DNA of 25,853 nucleotides, taken from the NCBI GenBank assembly GCA_016256075.1, contig SDVU01000037.1, positions 1-25,853 on the forward strand. Reading direction: 5' to 3'. Made by a program: the position numbers and the translations under genes. Positions within the stretch are counted from its first letter, which is position 1; every line of letters starts with the position of its first letter. Origin of the DNA: Dictyocoela muelleri. Lineage: Eukaryota; Microsporidia. Positions 9,162 through 18,423 of this stretch are shown here, in pieces. The notes below the pieces were generated by a model that saw only the letters and a program-made list of their open reading frames with translations, was not told where the DNA came from and made no database searches.

Positions 9162-10565
9162 TTAAAAATCATTTTTATTAAAATATAAGGCTAATAGAAC
9201 TTCCTGCGATTTAACTGAAAGACTTCTTCTAATATCATCTAATATAATGCCCATCTTACTAAAGCTTCGTTCTACATCAACCGTGGTAAGAGGAACGTAT
9301 TGAAATATCTTGTCATTTTCTAATGATGTAATAGAATTCAAGGAGTAAAAAAAGATAATTCCGAGTTTTTTTCAAGTAATAATTTAAATTTATCTATTAG
9401 AACAGCATTTACGAGTTTTAATCAACCTCTTTAAGTACTTTAACTTGTTGAATCGTCGACAGATTTCCAGTTTCAACCTCAGAAATTGAATTTAAAAGAA
9501 AATTTACCTTTTCTATTTCATTAAGTTCATTAAAAAAATTTAAATCAATGAATGTATTGAGTAGAGATGAATAAACAGGGTATTTCTTAGAAATATCGAG
9601 AAAAAAGACTTGTATAAATTATAGTTTTCAATCAACTCCGACAAAAATTAAGCCAAGTACCCCATTTCGTTAATATTGAGAATTGGGAAGCTTTAAGTTA
9701 GTAAAAGTCTTAAAAAGAAATTGATTTTCTCTTTTTTTTACAAGGATACGTTTAAGTTTACTGCTTAACATATTTGAGAGAGGCGATATTTCCCTTAACT
9801 TTTCACATAGCCTATGTAACATATGTGCAACACATTTTATGTGTTTAAGATTAGTTAATAAACACCTCAAATCCTTTACCGCTTTTACTTCATATGGTGC
9901 AGCATCCGAAACAATCAGACGAAGCTTATCGTAAGATATACTCCCTTCATACAACTCAACCATAAGATCAATTATTTCTTGACCAACTGTTTCACTGTTG
10001 GTTTTAGAAAGCTCAACTGTACGAACCAAATAAGTTTGACTTCTCGAGGATTTACAACATACACCAGCTAAAATATTAAGAATGAAACTACCATTTACAT
10101 CGGTAGTTTCATCGAATAATAAATAGATATCTTGATTTCTTAAAAGATTAAATATCTTTTCTTTTTGTTCAAGAAAAAGAGGATTGAGTATTTTTCGATA
10201 GTACGATGCGTCATGGATCGTCTTATTCGTATATTCTCTAAGAAAATATTTTAAATCTGGCGTCTGGAGCTTATAGAGTGGTATATTCGCAGCTGTAAAG
10301 GCCTCTTTCAAATCTCTGTTAAACATATCAGTGGATGTTGTTATTATACAAAACCTCTTCAAGTGGTTTTTGACTTTCTTTTTTTTTAGATTATTCAAGT
10401 GAAAACTCGTCCCTAAGTGTTTCTTAATAGGTCTTACACCTTCTTTTGGGGAATATTTAACTTCCTTACAACAGGTAAGACAAGTTAGAACATTATTTAC
10501 TATCTTTACCTCGGATTACTTTCTATAAGCTCTGTAAGTATTTTATATTTAGATAGATTTTTCAT
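9162..10565 (-). pseudogene. hAT transposase pseudogene
   Basis: The longest intact piece is 9670-10398. Parts in order from the ATG at 10565: a BED-type finger (CLTC, then KKHLGTSFH) near 10480-10405; the core with LLFDETTD (first catalytic Asp), LIVSDAAP (second Asp) and KHIKCVAHMLHRL (the C..H signature); TKWGTWLN near 9680-9640 in another frame; and the C-terminal hAT dimerisation block VPLTTVDVERSFSKMG near 9290-9240. The stop is at 9162-9164. About five frame changes or stops interrupt it: near 10513, one just before 9670, two near 9590-9635, and one or two at 9340-9415. Some could be sequencing errors in A/T runs. As read, no full-length transposase can be made. Confidence 0.85.
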
Positions 10566-10674
10566 AATTGGGGTTAAAAAATATTTTTTTTTAAATACGG
10601 GTTTTAGAAAAAAAAATGTAAAAATACGGGTTATCGAAAAAAATTAACGGTACCCGTATTTTACCCTAGCCATA

Positions 10675-10682
10675 GTTATGAC
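10675..10682. repeat. Right target-site duplication of nested hAT (GTTATGAC)
   Basis: Identical to 8925-8932. Confidence 0.9.
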
Positions 10683-11795
10683 ACATGTTTCAAAGGTTTT
10701 AAACCTTTTTCACAATGTTATAGCTCCATATTTTCAGAGTTATAGACTCTATTTTCCGAGTTATAGATTTTTTTTATAAGAGTTATAGACCTTTTTGTTG
10801 TTTATACTAATTTATCGGAGTTATAGACACATTATCCATGAGTTATAGACACATTTTTTAGATTTATCGATTTTCATAAATCTTTTACGAAATTAATTCT
10901 ATATAAATAATATCTAAAACCTAAGGCCTCATGAATGTCATTACCGCTCTGCTCATCATATTTTTTAAGATAAAACTTATTTAAAATATAAGTAAGATAA
11001 ATTTAGGAATAGACAAAATACTTTTTCAGTTTGTAATAGTAGCAGAATAACTGGCCACAAGATTTTTTTATGATAAAATTTAGCAATATCTCAGATAAAC
11101 AATAATATTCAAATATAACTTATCTTAGACCTCTCTAAACAAATATAAAGCACTAACGAATATAGAAATACCAAATTATAATAAAATTCTCTTTTTTTTG
11201 TCACACTTATATGTTTTAGAAACTCGTTTTATGTAGTCGTATTTTCTAATTTTATATATAAAACTGATTCTACATTATGTATATAAGAGAAAATAATATA
11301 AATAATTTAGTTTTTTGTCTTTTCTATATTTTGTAGTTTAGTGTATTTCTTTAGGGAAGTGTCTAATAACTCTTAATTAAATATTATTGTTATAACTAAG
11401 ATATATTATTTTATAAAAAACAGGCGATCTTGGTAAACTCGCCATATTTTGCCTCTACGTCTGCTAATTCAAACCGAATAATTATTAAAGTTAAACCCGA
11501 AATTTTAATTATGTAATTTTAAAAAAGTTTATCTTAAAAAGATCTATATGCAGAGTTCGACAATTCTTGATATCTTGATTTTGGGGTATTATTAAGAAGA
11601 GCTTAATTTTGTATAATTTTTTTAAGCAATCTATAACTCTAAGAAAACCTCTAAAAACTATGAAAAACACGTGCCTATAACTAAAAAAAATATTTAGAAC
11701 TTCTAAAAAAAGGTGCTATGACTCTGGAAAGATCTATAACTCTTGAAATTTAAGTCTTTAACACTTGGAAAATTTGTCTATTACTTCTTAATCCG
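10683..11795. repeat. Foldback block A with 'agttatagac' repeats
   Basis: Left flank (10715-10860) has six or so copies of gagttatagac(a/t)c(a)ttttt spaced about 25-30 bp; the right flank (11625-11790) has the same motif inverted (ctataactct). The inner arms are inverted copies with matches such as taagataaatttaggaa against agtttatctta. The segment 11552-11625 is clearly homologous to 16085-16150 of the foldback at 15029-16438, so these are two diverged copies of one repeat family. No gene is seen. Confidence 0.7.
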
Positions 11796-11807
11796 ATCTT
11801 CCGGGTT

Positions 11808-12405
11808 GAGGCCGATAGATCGAAAAACGAGAAGTTTCGGTTTAGAATTTATCAAATTAGAAATAAGCATTTTTATTTAAAAGAGGCAAGGGTTAAATAT
11901 AAGGTTGAGGGAAAAATATAAGGTCGAAGGAAAAAATTTAAAGAGTAAATTAAAAGAGTACTGTGAAATTATGAGGTGGGTGAATTATAATAGTGAAGGA
12001 AAAATAACAAAACTTGAGTATTTAAGAGTTATGACTATATAAGATATAATGGAAAGAAAAATTATAAGATTAAATCAATTTTTGTTATTTTTTTTTCCGC
12101 TTATATAATTTAGACTCCTATATTATATTTTTACCCCTACTCTTATAAATAACTATTGTCGTTTTTACCATACATTATTATAATTATTCTTTAACTTTCA
12201 TAATATTCTTACCATTTCCTCCACAGCCCTTATAAGTTTCTTTTAACAATTATAATTTACACTTGCCTCTTTAAATTTAAAATGCTTCGTTAAAATTTGA
12301 AAAAAATAAGGCCCAACTTTAAAATTTTCTCTTATTTCGTCCTTAAGCCATGATATAAAAGTTTTCATATCTCTAGGCCTTGGCCGAAAGATCAAACAGC
12401 TTTAT
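11808..12405. repeat. Palindrome centred near 12080
   Basis: The arms match as inverted copies; for example 11881-11900 (agaggcaagggttaaatata) pairs with the ttgcctctttaaatttaaaatgc stretch near 12263-12285. The outer ends carry GAGGCCGATAGATCG (about 11810) and its inverse near CTAGGCCTTGGCCGAAAG (12380-12398). Arms are about 270-300 bp and well diverged. It is non-coding. Confidence 0.7.
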
Positions 12406-12415
12406 AACTTTTTTG
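12383..12415 (+). repeat. Direct repeat: ggcc..ggccgaaa.atc.aacagctttataa (copy 1)
   Basis: The block ggccttggccgaaagatcaaacagctttataac recurs at 13120-13150 as ggcctccggccgaaatatctaacagctttataaa. The two copies flank the palindromic block 12425-13080, as if that block were inserted into, or duplicated with, this sequence. Confidence 0.65.
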
Positions 12416-12424
12416 AAAATGGGA

Positions 12425-13080
12425 GGGCTTCAACTCGCTCCGGGCGAGTTTACGCAAAAATCATATAAAAATTTTTAGGGCGCTAATTCATTCTAATTTA
12501 TGAAATCCAACACGTCGAAATTTTGAGGCGTCAAATCGTCAAAATTTACGTGAAAACAACTTGTCAAAATTCCGAGGTGCTAACTCGTCAAATTTTTATG
12601 GGCTTCAACTCGTCATGAAAAATAAATTCAATTACTTAATTGAATCTGAAAAATTCTAAATATCAAAGAGGAGGTTAACTTAAGGTTACCAAACATATTA
12701 TGTACCTCCTACTTTAAGAGGAAATCACAATTCGTATAAAGAAATTATATGAATTATATTTAAAGAAAAATGTAAAATCACGAGTTTTCATCAGTTATAA
12801 TTTTAATAATATTTTTTGAAGCTATATATTGAATTTTATAAAACTTCCATATTTTGCTGCCTAAAAATTATAACAGACGAAAGCTTGTAAATTGTGACAA
12901 TTCCAAATAAAAAACAATAATTTTTTTTTTCAATTTACGATCTTCCCTGAAGTAAGAGTGTGAATACCCGTTTGAGAACAAAATTTTTTTTGGTTTTTAA
13001 ATATTTTTTTGACAAGTAGGCGCCTAAAAATTTCTCCCAGTTTGGCGTCAACTCGTTCAGGTGCGAGTTGATGCTAAACA
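12425..13080. repeat. Palindromic block with 'gtcaactcg' repeats
   Basis: The left part (12425-12620) has five or six degenerate copies of (g)aggcgtcaactcgtcaaaattt. The right end carries the inverse layout (taggcgcctaaaaattt near 13018 against aaatttttagggcgct near 12465). Two sharp hairpins mark the ends: 12432-12450 (AACTCGC / GCGAGTT) and 13045-13074 (GCGTCAACTCG / CGAGTTGATGC). No gene is seen. Confidence 0.6.
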
Positions 13081-13240
13081 CTCAAGCCATAACATTAAAG
13101 TTTCAATCTATCGGCCTCCGGCCGAAATATCTAACAGCTTTATAAATTTTGAAAAATGTGTCATAACTTTGTAAATGTGGCTATAACTTTGGAAAATAGG
13201 TCTATAGCTTTTGAAAATTGATCAATAACTAAAATACCTT

Positions 13241-13380
13241 GTAATGAAAAATGGTGTCAATAATATGAAAAATGGCGTCAATAATAATGAAAAATGGCGT
13301 CAATAATAATATAAAATGATGTTATAATAATGAAAGATGATGTCAATAATAATGAAAGATGGTATCAATGATTATTAAAG
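13241..13380. repeat. (ATGGCGTCAATAATAATGAAA)n minisatellite
   Basis: Six degenerate units of about 22 bp. The inverted counterpart is at 8738-8876. The next inner sequence in both arms carries the site GTTATGAC, interrupted by the hAT only on the left. Confidence 0.8.
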
Positions 13381-13576
13381 GTCTGTATAATTTTGATGTA
13401 ATATTTTTTAGGAGAAAAAGAACGAAAAACCGAGAGAGAAATGTATTATAATAAAAAAATTTTAGAGGGACCCCCTGGAGTCGTTTGGACCCGCTAAACT
13501 CCAAAAATGTTTTAGGGACCCCATGAAGTATTTGAGCGACCCAAGGGGTCTTTATGGACCACTTTTAGAAACACTG

Positions 13577-13727
13577 GCTTAATATTTAAAAATTATGGAT
13601 TAATATATTAAAAAATTATTAATAAATATATTAAAAAAAACGCATTAATATAATAAAAATTATGGTTTAATATTAAAAAAATATGAATTAATATATTAAA
13701 AATTATGAATTAATATATTAAAAATTA
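13577..13727. repeat. Minisatellite remnant between two insertions
   Basis: Units of about 22 bp (attaatatattaaaaattatgg/a) run without a break from the end of the 7-kb element to the start of the Merlin transposon. The first 8 bases (GCTTAATA) are the probable right duplication of the 7-kb element, and the last 8 (AAAAATTA, 13720-13727) the left duplication of Merlin. Confidence 0.85.
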
Positions 13728-14876
13728 GGCGCTACCGTCAATTTTGGGAATTTTTGAATTTTTATTAAAATCCCAAAAATTGACGGAAAAGGGGTTTTTA
13801 TATTAATAAAATTTACTTTATAAGATATTTTTATTATAATATAGATATTACTTATGCATAGAAACAATATAACACTATATTCTGAAATTTTCACAATAAA
13901 CGAAATGGCAATAGAATATTTAAGCAGAATCAATGACTTTTCCATCGTAAAATCGTGTTCATTCTGTGCTAATTTAACGAATCAGCGGAAAAGGGACAGT
14001 AAAAGGTTAAACTCGTTTTACTATTACTGCACATTATGTTTAAAGAAAAGCAGTTCAACAAAGGGCACGGCAACAGAGAGATTTAAAAAGCCATTATTTA
14101 TTTTTATCCGTGTAGTTTATGGGTTTGTGGCCAATTTTAATTATTGTCAGATGGAATTATTAGAAATAAATCAAAAACTTTATACAAAAACAAAAAAATA
14201 TTAATTAATAAAATAAAAAATAAAAGGCGCGAAATATTTGATAACATAGGGGTAGAAACATTTCTGTTCAAATAGACGAAACTGCTATTTGTCGGGGTCA
14301 GATATTTAAAAATCTATCTTCTACAAATGATAATACTCCTGGAATTCAATGGCTAATAGGAGGTATTGAGAATACAAATGAGAGGCGATTTTTTTTAGAA
14401 ATAATTCCTAATAGATCCATAGAAACAATTTCAAATGCTTTACGTAATAATTTACATGAAGGAACAGTAATTATTACAGATGGTTATCCCAGTTATCATG
14501 CTGCTTTAACTCAATTTGGCTCACGGCACATTATAGTTCCACATAATCAAGGATTCGTAAATTCTGACGGAAATCATACGAATTTGAACGAGAATTATGG
14601 GCACATCTTAAGGTGAGTATCGAATAAGACGTGGGATTCCAATAAGAAGTATGTAGGATTTTATTTTTGAGTTTTACTTTAAAAAAATGTTTATTAAGAA
14701 AAGAAATTTAATTTCAATTTCAAATTGCTTTCAAAAACTTTTATAAATTTTATTTAATTAAATACTTTTACCTCTTAAGCGTACTTTAACTGTTCTTTTA
14801 TTTTTTTGAAATTTTAACTAAATTCCATGACCCCTACCTTATACATGTGAAAATTCCCAAAATTGACGGAAGCGCC
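13728..14876 (+). mobile_element. Merlin-family DNA transposon, 1149 bp
   Basis: The terminal inverted repeats begin GGCGCTACCGTCAATTTTGG at the left and GGCGCTTCCGTCAATTTTGG, inverted, at the right. They match over 27 bp with one mismatch. The exact 8-bp duplication AAAAATTA flanks it (13720-13727 and 14877-14884), as expected for Merlin. It encodes one ISXO2-like transposase, now broken. A secondary inverted repeat near the left end (13735-13749 with 13771-13786) repeats the end sequence CCGTCAATTTTGGGA. Confidence 0.95.
13854..14746 (+). pseudogene. Merlin (ISXO2-like) transposase pseudogene
   Basis: The N-terminal piece (13854-14204, 116 codons) has the zinc ribbon (CSFC, then YYCTLC) typical of IS1595/ISXO2-like transposases. 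A second frame from about 14255 has VQIDETAICRG with the first catalytic Asp (14275-14277), then IITDGYPSYH with the second (14479-14481), then HTNLNEN with the catalytic Glu (14590-14592). A frame slip after this Glu separates it from the expected WAHLK, which is read in the next frame. A further slip and a stop lead to a typical C-terminus (RRGIPIRSM, then DFIFEFYFKKMF), with its stop at 14744-14746. About four breaks in all; all three catalytic residues are still present. The family role is cut-and-paste transposition. Confidence 0.9.
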
Positions 14877-14884
14877 AAAAATTA

Positions 14885-15028
14885 TGTATTAATATATTAT
14901 AGATTAGAATTTATAAATTAAAGATTATATATTAATATAATAAAAATTATGTATTAATATATTAAAAATTCGCAATTATATATTAAAAATTATGATTAAA
15001 TCATTTAAAATTATGCATTAATATATTA
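14885..15028. repeat. Minisatellite remnant between Merlin and foldback B
   Basis: Six degenerate units of tgtattaatatattaaaaatta. The last nine bases (AATATATTA, 15020-15028) recur at 16439-16447 on the other side of the foldback element. Confidence 0.8.
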
Positions 15029-16438
15029 CAGAGTTTGTAATTGTTTAGACTTATTTTGAAAAAATTATTGAATTATTTTGCAAAAGTTATAGACCCGATA
15101 TATGGAGTTATGCCGTTTTTTAAGTTATAAGACATATTTTTTGAGTTATAAACCAATTTTTCAGAGTAAAAGACTTATTTATGGATTCATTTTACCAAAG
15201 TTATAGACACAGTTAACCAAAGCTATAGACCATTTTTTTCAGTGTTGTAGACCTTTTTTTTAGTTTCATAGGCCCAATTTCTTAATATTTAGTCTCATTA
15301 AACAATTAGGCTCCTTTTTCTAGAGTTATAGTCAATTTTTATTGTTGTTATAGACACATTTCTTACAGCAAAAGACCCATTTTTTTCAGACATATAGACT
15401 CGTTTTTTAATATTTATACGAAAATAAACCTTCTAAATATTACTTCAGAACTAAAATCATAAGAGTTGTCAATACTACTACGATCAGCATTTAGATTTTT
15501 CTTAAGAGAGAATTATTTAAAATTTGTGTAAGATAAATTTTTGGAAAAAGTAAAATGTTTTTATCTTTATAATTAAATGTACTTAAATATTCGCAAGATT
15601 TTTTATAATAAAAATTATCAATATCTTACGTTAAGCATAATTTAAATTTTAACTTTGACCTTCTCTGAAGACATATATCGACTAATATTATGGAAAAATA
15701 TTATTTTTTGTTATTATTGCTAAAAAACACTTTTCAAATCATTTTTTTTTGTAGCGCGACCCTTAATTTTGTAAAAAAAAACATTTTCTAAAATATGCAT
15801 GTAAGAAAATAACATTAAAATTTTATAATTTTTTTTATTTCCATATTTGGTATTTTTATATATTTTATGAGATGGTGCATATGAAGTTTTAAATAAATAT
15901 TCTTGTTAAAATTAAGATATTGTATATTTTTTTAGAAAATATTATGTCTATATTGCGTATACCCATCTCTGGTATTCGCGTACTTTTATTACAAGCAGAA
16001 AAGGTATCAATTTTATACAAAATTTATCTTAAATATATTTTTAATAATTTTATCTTAAGAAACATATATGATAACCGGAGTAGTAACGAGAATTCTTGAG
16101 ATTTTGGTTTCAAGGTATTATTTATATAAGCTTAATTTCGTATAGTATTTAAAACATGTCTATAACTATGAAAAAAGGAGTCTATTACTTTGAAAAAAAT
16201 TGCATATAACTCATAAAAACGGGTACAACTCTTAAATAACGGGTTTATAACTTCGAAAAATATCGGTTTATAAATCCGAGAAAGTGGGCCAATAACACCA
16301 TAAAAATTTGTCTATAATTCTGATAAGTAAGTATAAAACTCGATGCGTGGGTCTATTACTCTAAAAAATGAGGTCTATAGCTTCATAAAATGTGTCTATA
16401 ACTGAGCAAAATGTGTCTATAACTATCAAAAACCCTTC
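15029..16438. mobile_element. Foldback element B, about 1.4 kb, non-coding
   Basis: Two long inverted arms meet near 15750. For example cgatcagcattt.. at 15481-15495 pairs with the gataaccggagtagtaacgag stretch near 16069-16090. The arm tips hold inverted arrays of agttatagac(c/a)ca(t)ttttt units: plus orientation at 15080-15410, inverted at 16155-16430. The ends CAGAGTTTGTAATTGTTTAGAC and, inverted, AAGGGTTTTTGATAGTTATAGAC are related. The nine bases AATATATTA flank both sides, but they are also part of the minisatellite, so a true duplication is not proven. It is homologous to block A. No gene is recognised. Confidence 0.7.
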
Positions 16439-16515
16439 AATATATTAAAACATTTTTTTAATATACAGGGCTATACATTAATATATTAAAAATTACGCAT
16501 TAATATATTAAAAAT
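16439..16515. repeat. Minisatellite remnant between foldbacks B and C
   Basis: About three units of acattaatatattaaaaatt.. ending at the GGTTCTTTAT end of foldback C. Confidence 0.8.
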
Positions 16516-17547
16516 GGTTCTTTATGAATTAAAGCCACCTTTGATATTTGTAACCGCCTTTGATATTTGAAGTCGCCTTTGAAAAAAATTATAAATTATA
16601 AAGTTAAAAATTATACAGGGTTTTTCATAGTTATAGACCCATCTTTTTCAAAGTTAAGACTCATCTCTTACAGACAAAAATAGAAATTTTTATAGAGTTA
16701 AAAACACATTTTTATAGAGTTATAGATATATTTTGCCAAAGTTATATATTATCCGCGAAAATTTCTATCGTTAATTATTCCCCACTATTTTTAATTTAAT
16801 TTATAAACCTTATTTTCAAAGTTTATTTATCAGCTCCATTTTCCCAACACATATTTTTATAGCCCTTATTATTTAAATCTTATTTTTTAACCCTTATTTT
16901 CCAACAGTTATTTTTAAACACTTATTTTTAAACACTTATTTTCCAATCATTATTTCTTATAGCCTTATTTTTTGGACTTTTTTTAACCCTTATTTCCAAA
17001 CACTTATTATAACCCCTATTTTTTGATCTATTTTTTCTTATAGCCTTATTTTCCACCCTTATTTTTTGGCCTTTATTTTTTAGCATTTATTTTTTAGCTC
17101 TTATTTTTTATCCCTTATATCTTAACCTTATTTAAAAGATAAGATTAGAAAATATGGATTAAAAATTAGTGCTAAAAAAAAGAGAGAAGTATATGAGCTT
17201 GAAAATAAGGATTGAAAAAGGGTTGCTTAAGGGTTGAAAAATAGGGATTGAAAATAGAGAGTGAAAAATAATGAATCGATGCCAATTTTTTCATATCATC
17301 TATAACTCTCGCAAAATATGTCTATAACTTTATAAAAATTTGTCTTTAACTCTATAAAAATTTGTATTTTTGTATGAAAGAGACGTGTCTTAACTTTGGA
17401 AAATATTGGTAAATCACTAATTATCCTTGCATAATTTTTAACTTTATAATTTATAATTTTTTCAAAGGCGGCTTCAAATATTAAAGACGGCTTCAAATAT
17501 CAACAGCGGCCTCAAATATTAAAAGCGGCTTCAATATATAAAGAACC
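16516..17547. mobile_element. Foldback element C, about 1.03 kb
   Basis: Both ends read inward GGTTCTTTAT. Next come repeats of GAAGCCGCCTTTGATATTT (three on the left, four on the right), then a 30-bp block, aaaaattataaattataaagttaaaaatta, nearly identical in both arms. On the left this is followed by CAGGGTTTTTCATAGTTATA (16617) and a few agttatagac units. The centre (about 16780-17260) is degenerate ccttatttt repeats that flip to aaaataagg at about 17130. The flanking AAAAT on both sides is too AT-rich to prove a duplication. A short open frame at 17296-17496 is within the repeats and not a gene. Confidence 0.75.
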
Positions 17548-18423
17548 AAAATTATTAATTAATGTTACAAGACTATGGATGTTTCGGGTCTAAGAGTGTC
17601 TACATAAAATTAAAAAAAATTGATATACAAATAATAATTTAAAATTTTAAAAAAATATTTTTTTTTAAATTTTCAAATTGGAATATTCTGGTCATTGAAT
17701 CGAGGAGAAGTGTATTTTTTATCTAATTATAAATTTAAATAATATTAAATTTATAAATTCACAATAATATTAAATTAAAAACGTTTAATTACAAGAAAAA
17801 ATTATAGGAATTTTATTTTCTATAACGGGTGTTCACAAGCTCAAAAATCACTAAATCATAATTTGCAAGGAAATAACACGTTTTTTTTGTTTATAATCAA
17901 AAGAAAAACTTTAAAATAAAATTATTTTTTCAATAGGTCTGATATATAAATAATTACAAAAAATCCTCGAGAGCAGGTTTTTTTTTAAACATGAATATAT
18001 TCGAGCTATTAAAAATAGTTTTGCTTTAGAAGTTTAATATTTGATTCAAAGTAAATTTAATATAAAATACTGTGTTTTGTCGGTACAATTTATGATTTTA
18101 CTAATTTTTAGGTGGAAAACACTTGTTTTAAAAACAAAATTCTTATAATTTTCTTTTTATTATTTAAAATAAATTTTAATTACAAAATTACAATTTTCTA
18201 TATTAAAAATCATTTTATCAAACCATATTTTTAAAATTAATATTTACTGAATAAAAATTTTTATTAAACAAAAAATGAAGCATAGACCCTAGAGATCCAA
18301 AGTCCCGTAACAATATATACTGAAAATTTAGAGGATTTTTTCAATGGAAGACGTGGATCATGTGGTCAAATATCCCTGAAGGGTATTCGTCTACATTATA
18401 TAAAAAATAAAATTAATATTCCT
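17548..18423. other. AT-rich spacer, nothing recognised
   Basis: The first 20 bases (aaaattattaattaat..) look like the last remnant of the minisatellite. The rest has no open frame or repeat that I can name. The segment 18280-18420 may be the 5' end of the Merlin relic that follows, but no terminal inverted repeat was found. Confidence 0.5.

Larger units (their letters stand above)
8933..10674 (-). mobile_element. Nested hAT DNA transposon, 1742 bp
   Basis: Bounded by an exact 8-bp duplication (GTTATGAC). Ends are TAGGGCTAGTTATAAATACG (left) and, inverted, TATGGCTAGGGTAAAATACG (right), matching at about 16 of 21 bases. Next to each end are AATACGGGT subterminal repeats, five of them in tandem on the left. 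The single gene runs on the minus strand and contains a BED-type finger, the RNase-H-like core and the C-terminal dimerisation motif, but in several frames. It is inserted in the left arm of the 7-kb element. The perfect duplication suggests it is younger than its host element. Confidence 0.92.
6506..13576. mobile_element. 7.07-kb element with hAT-type ends (non-autonomous, nested)
   Basis: The left end CAGTGTTTCTCAAAGT (6506) matches the inverted right end (ACTTTTAGAAACACTG, ending 13576) at 15 of 16 positions, and both continue into GGACCCC-like sequence. Ends of this kind with 8-bp duplications are typical of hAT transposons. The flanks GATAAATA (left) and GCTTAATA (right) are each one change from the minisatellite unit GATTAATA, so a decayed 8-bp duplication fits. 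Inside are partly matching inverted arms, several palindromes and a second, nested hAT (8933-10674). Outside the nested copy I recognise no transposase. Without the nested copy it would be about 5.3 kb. Confidence 0.7.

Noticed and set aside
8962-9165. 67-codon plus-strand open frame with repeated TGQIRV
   Set aside because: It is the translation of the 11-bp AAATACGGGTC subterminal repeats of the hAT element, not a gene.
13718-13945. 75-codon minus-strand frame at the left end of Merlin
   Set aside because: Covers the terminal inverted repeat and the antisense of the transposase start.
15020-16447. AATATATTA as proof of a 9-bp target duplication of foldback B
   Set aside because: The same nine bases are part of the minisatellite unit, so two flanking copies are expected by chance; kept only as consistent.
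17296-17496. 66-codon minus-strand frame
   Set aside because: Lies wholly in the right-arm repeats of foldback C.
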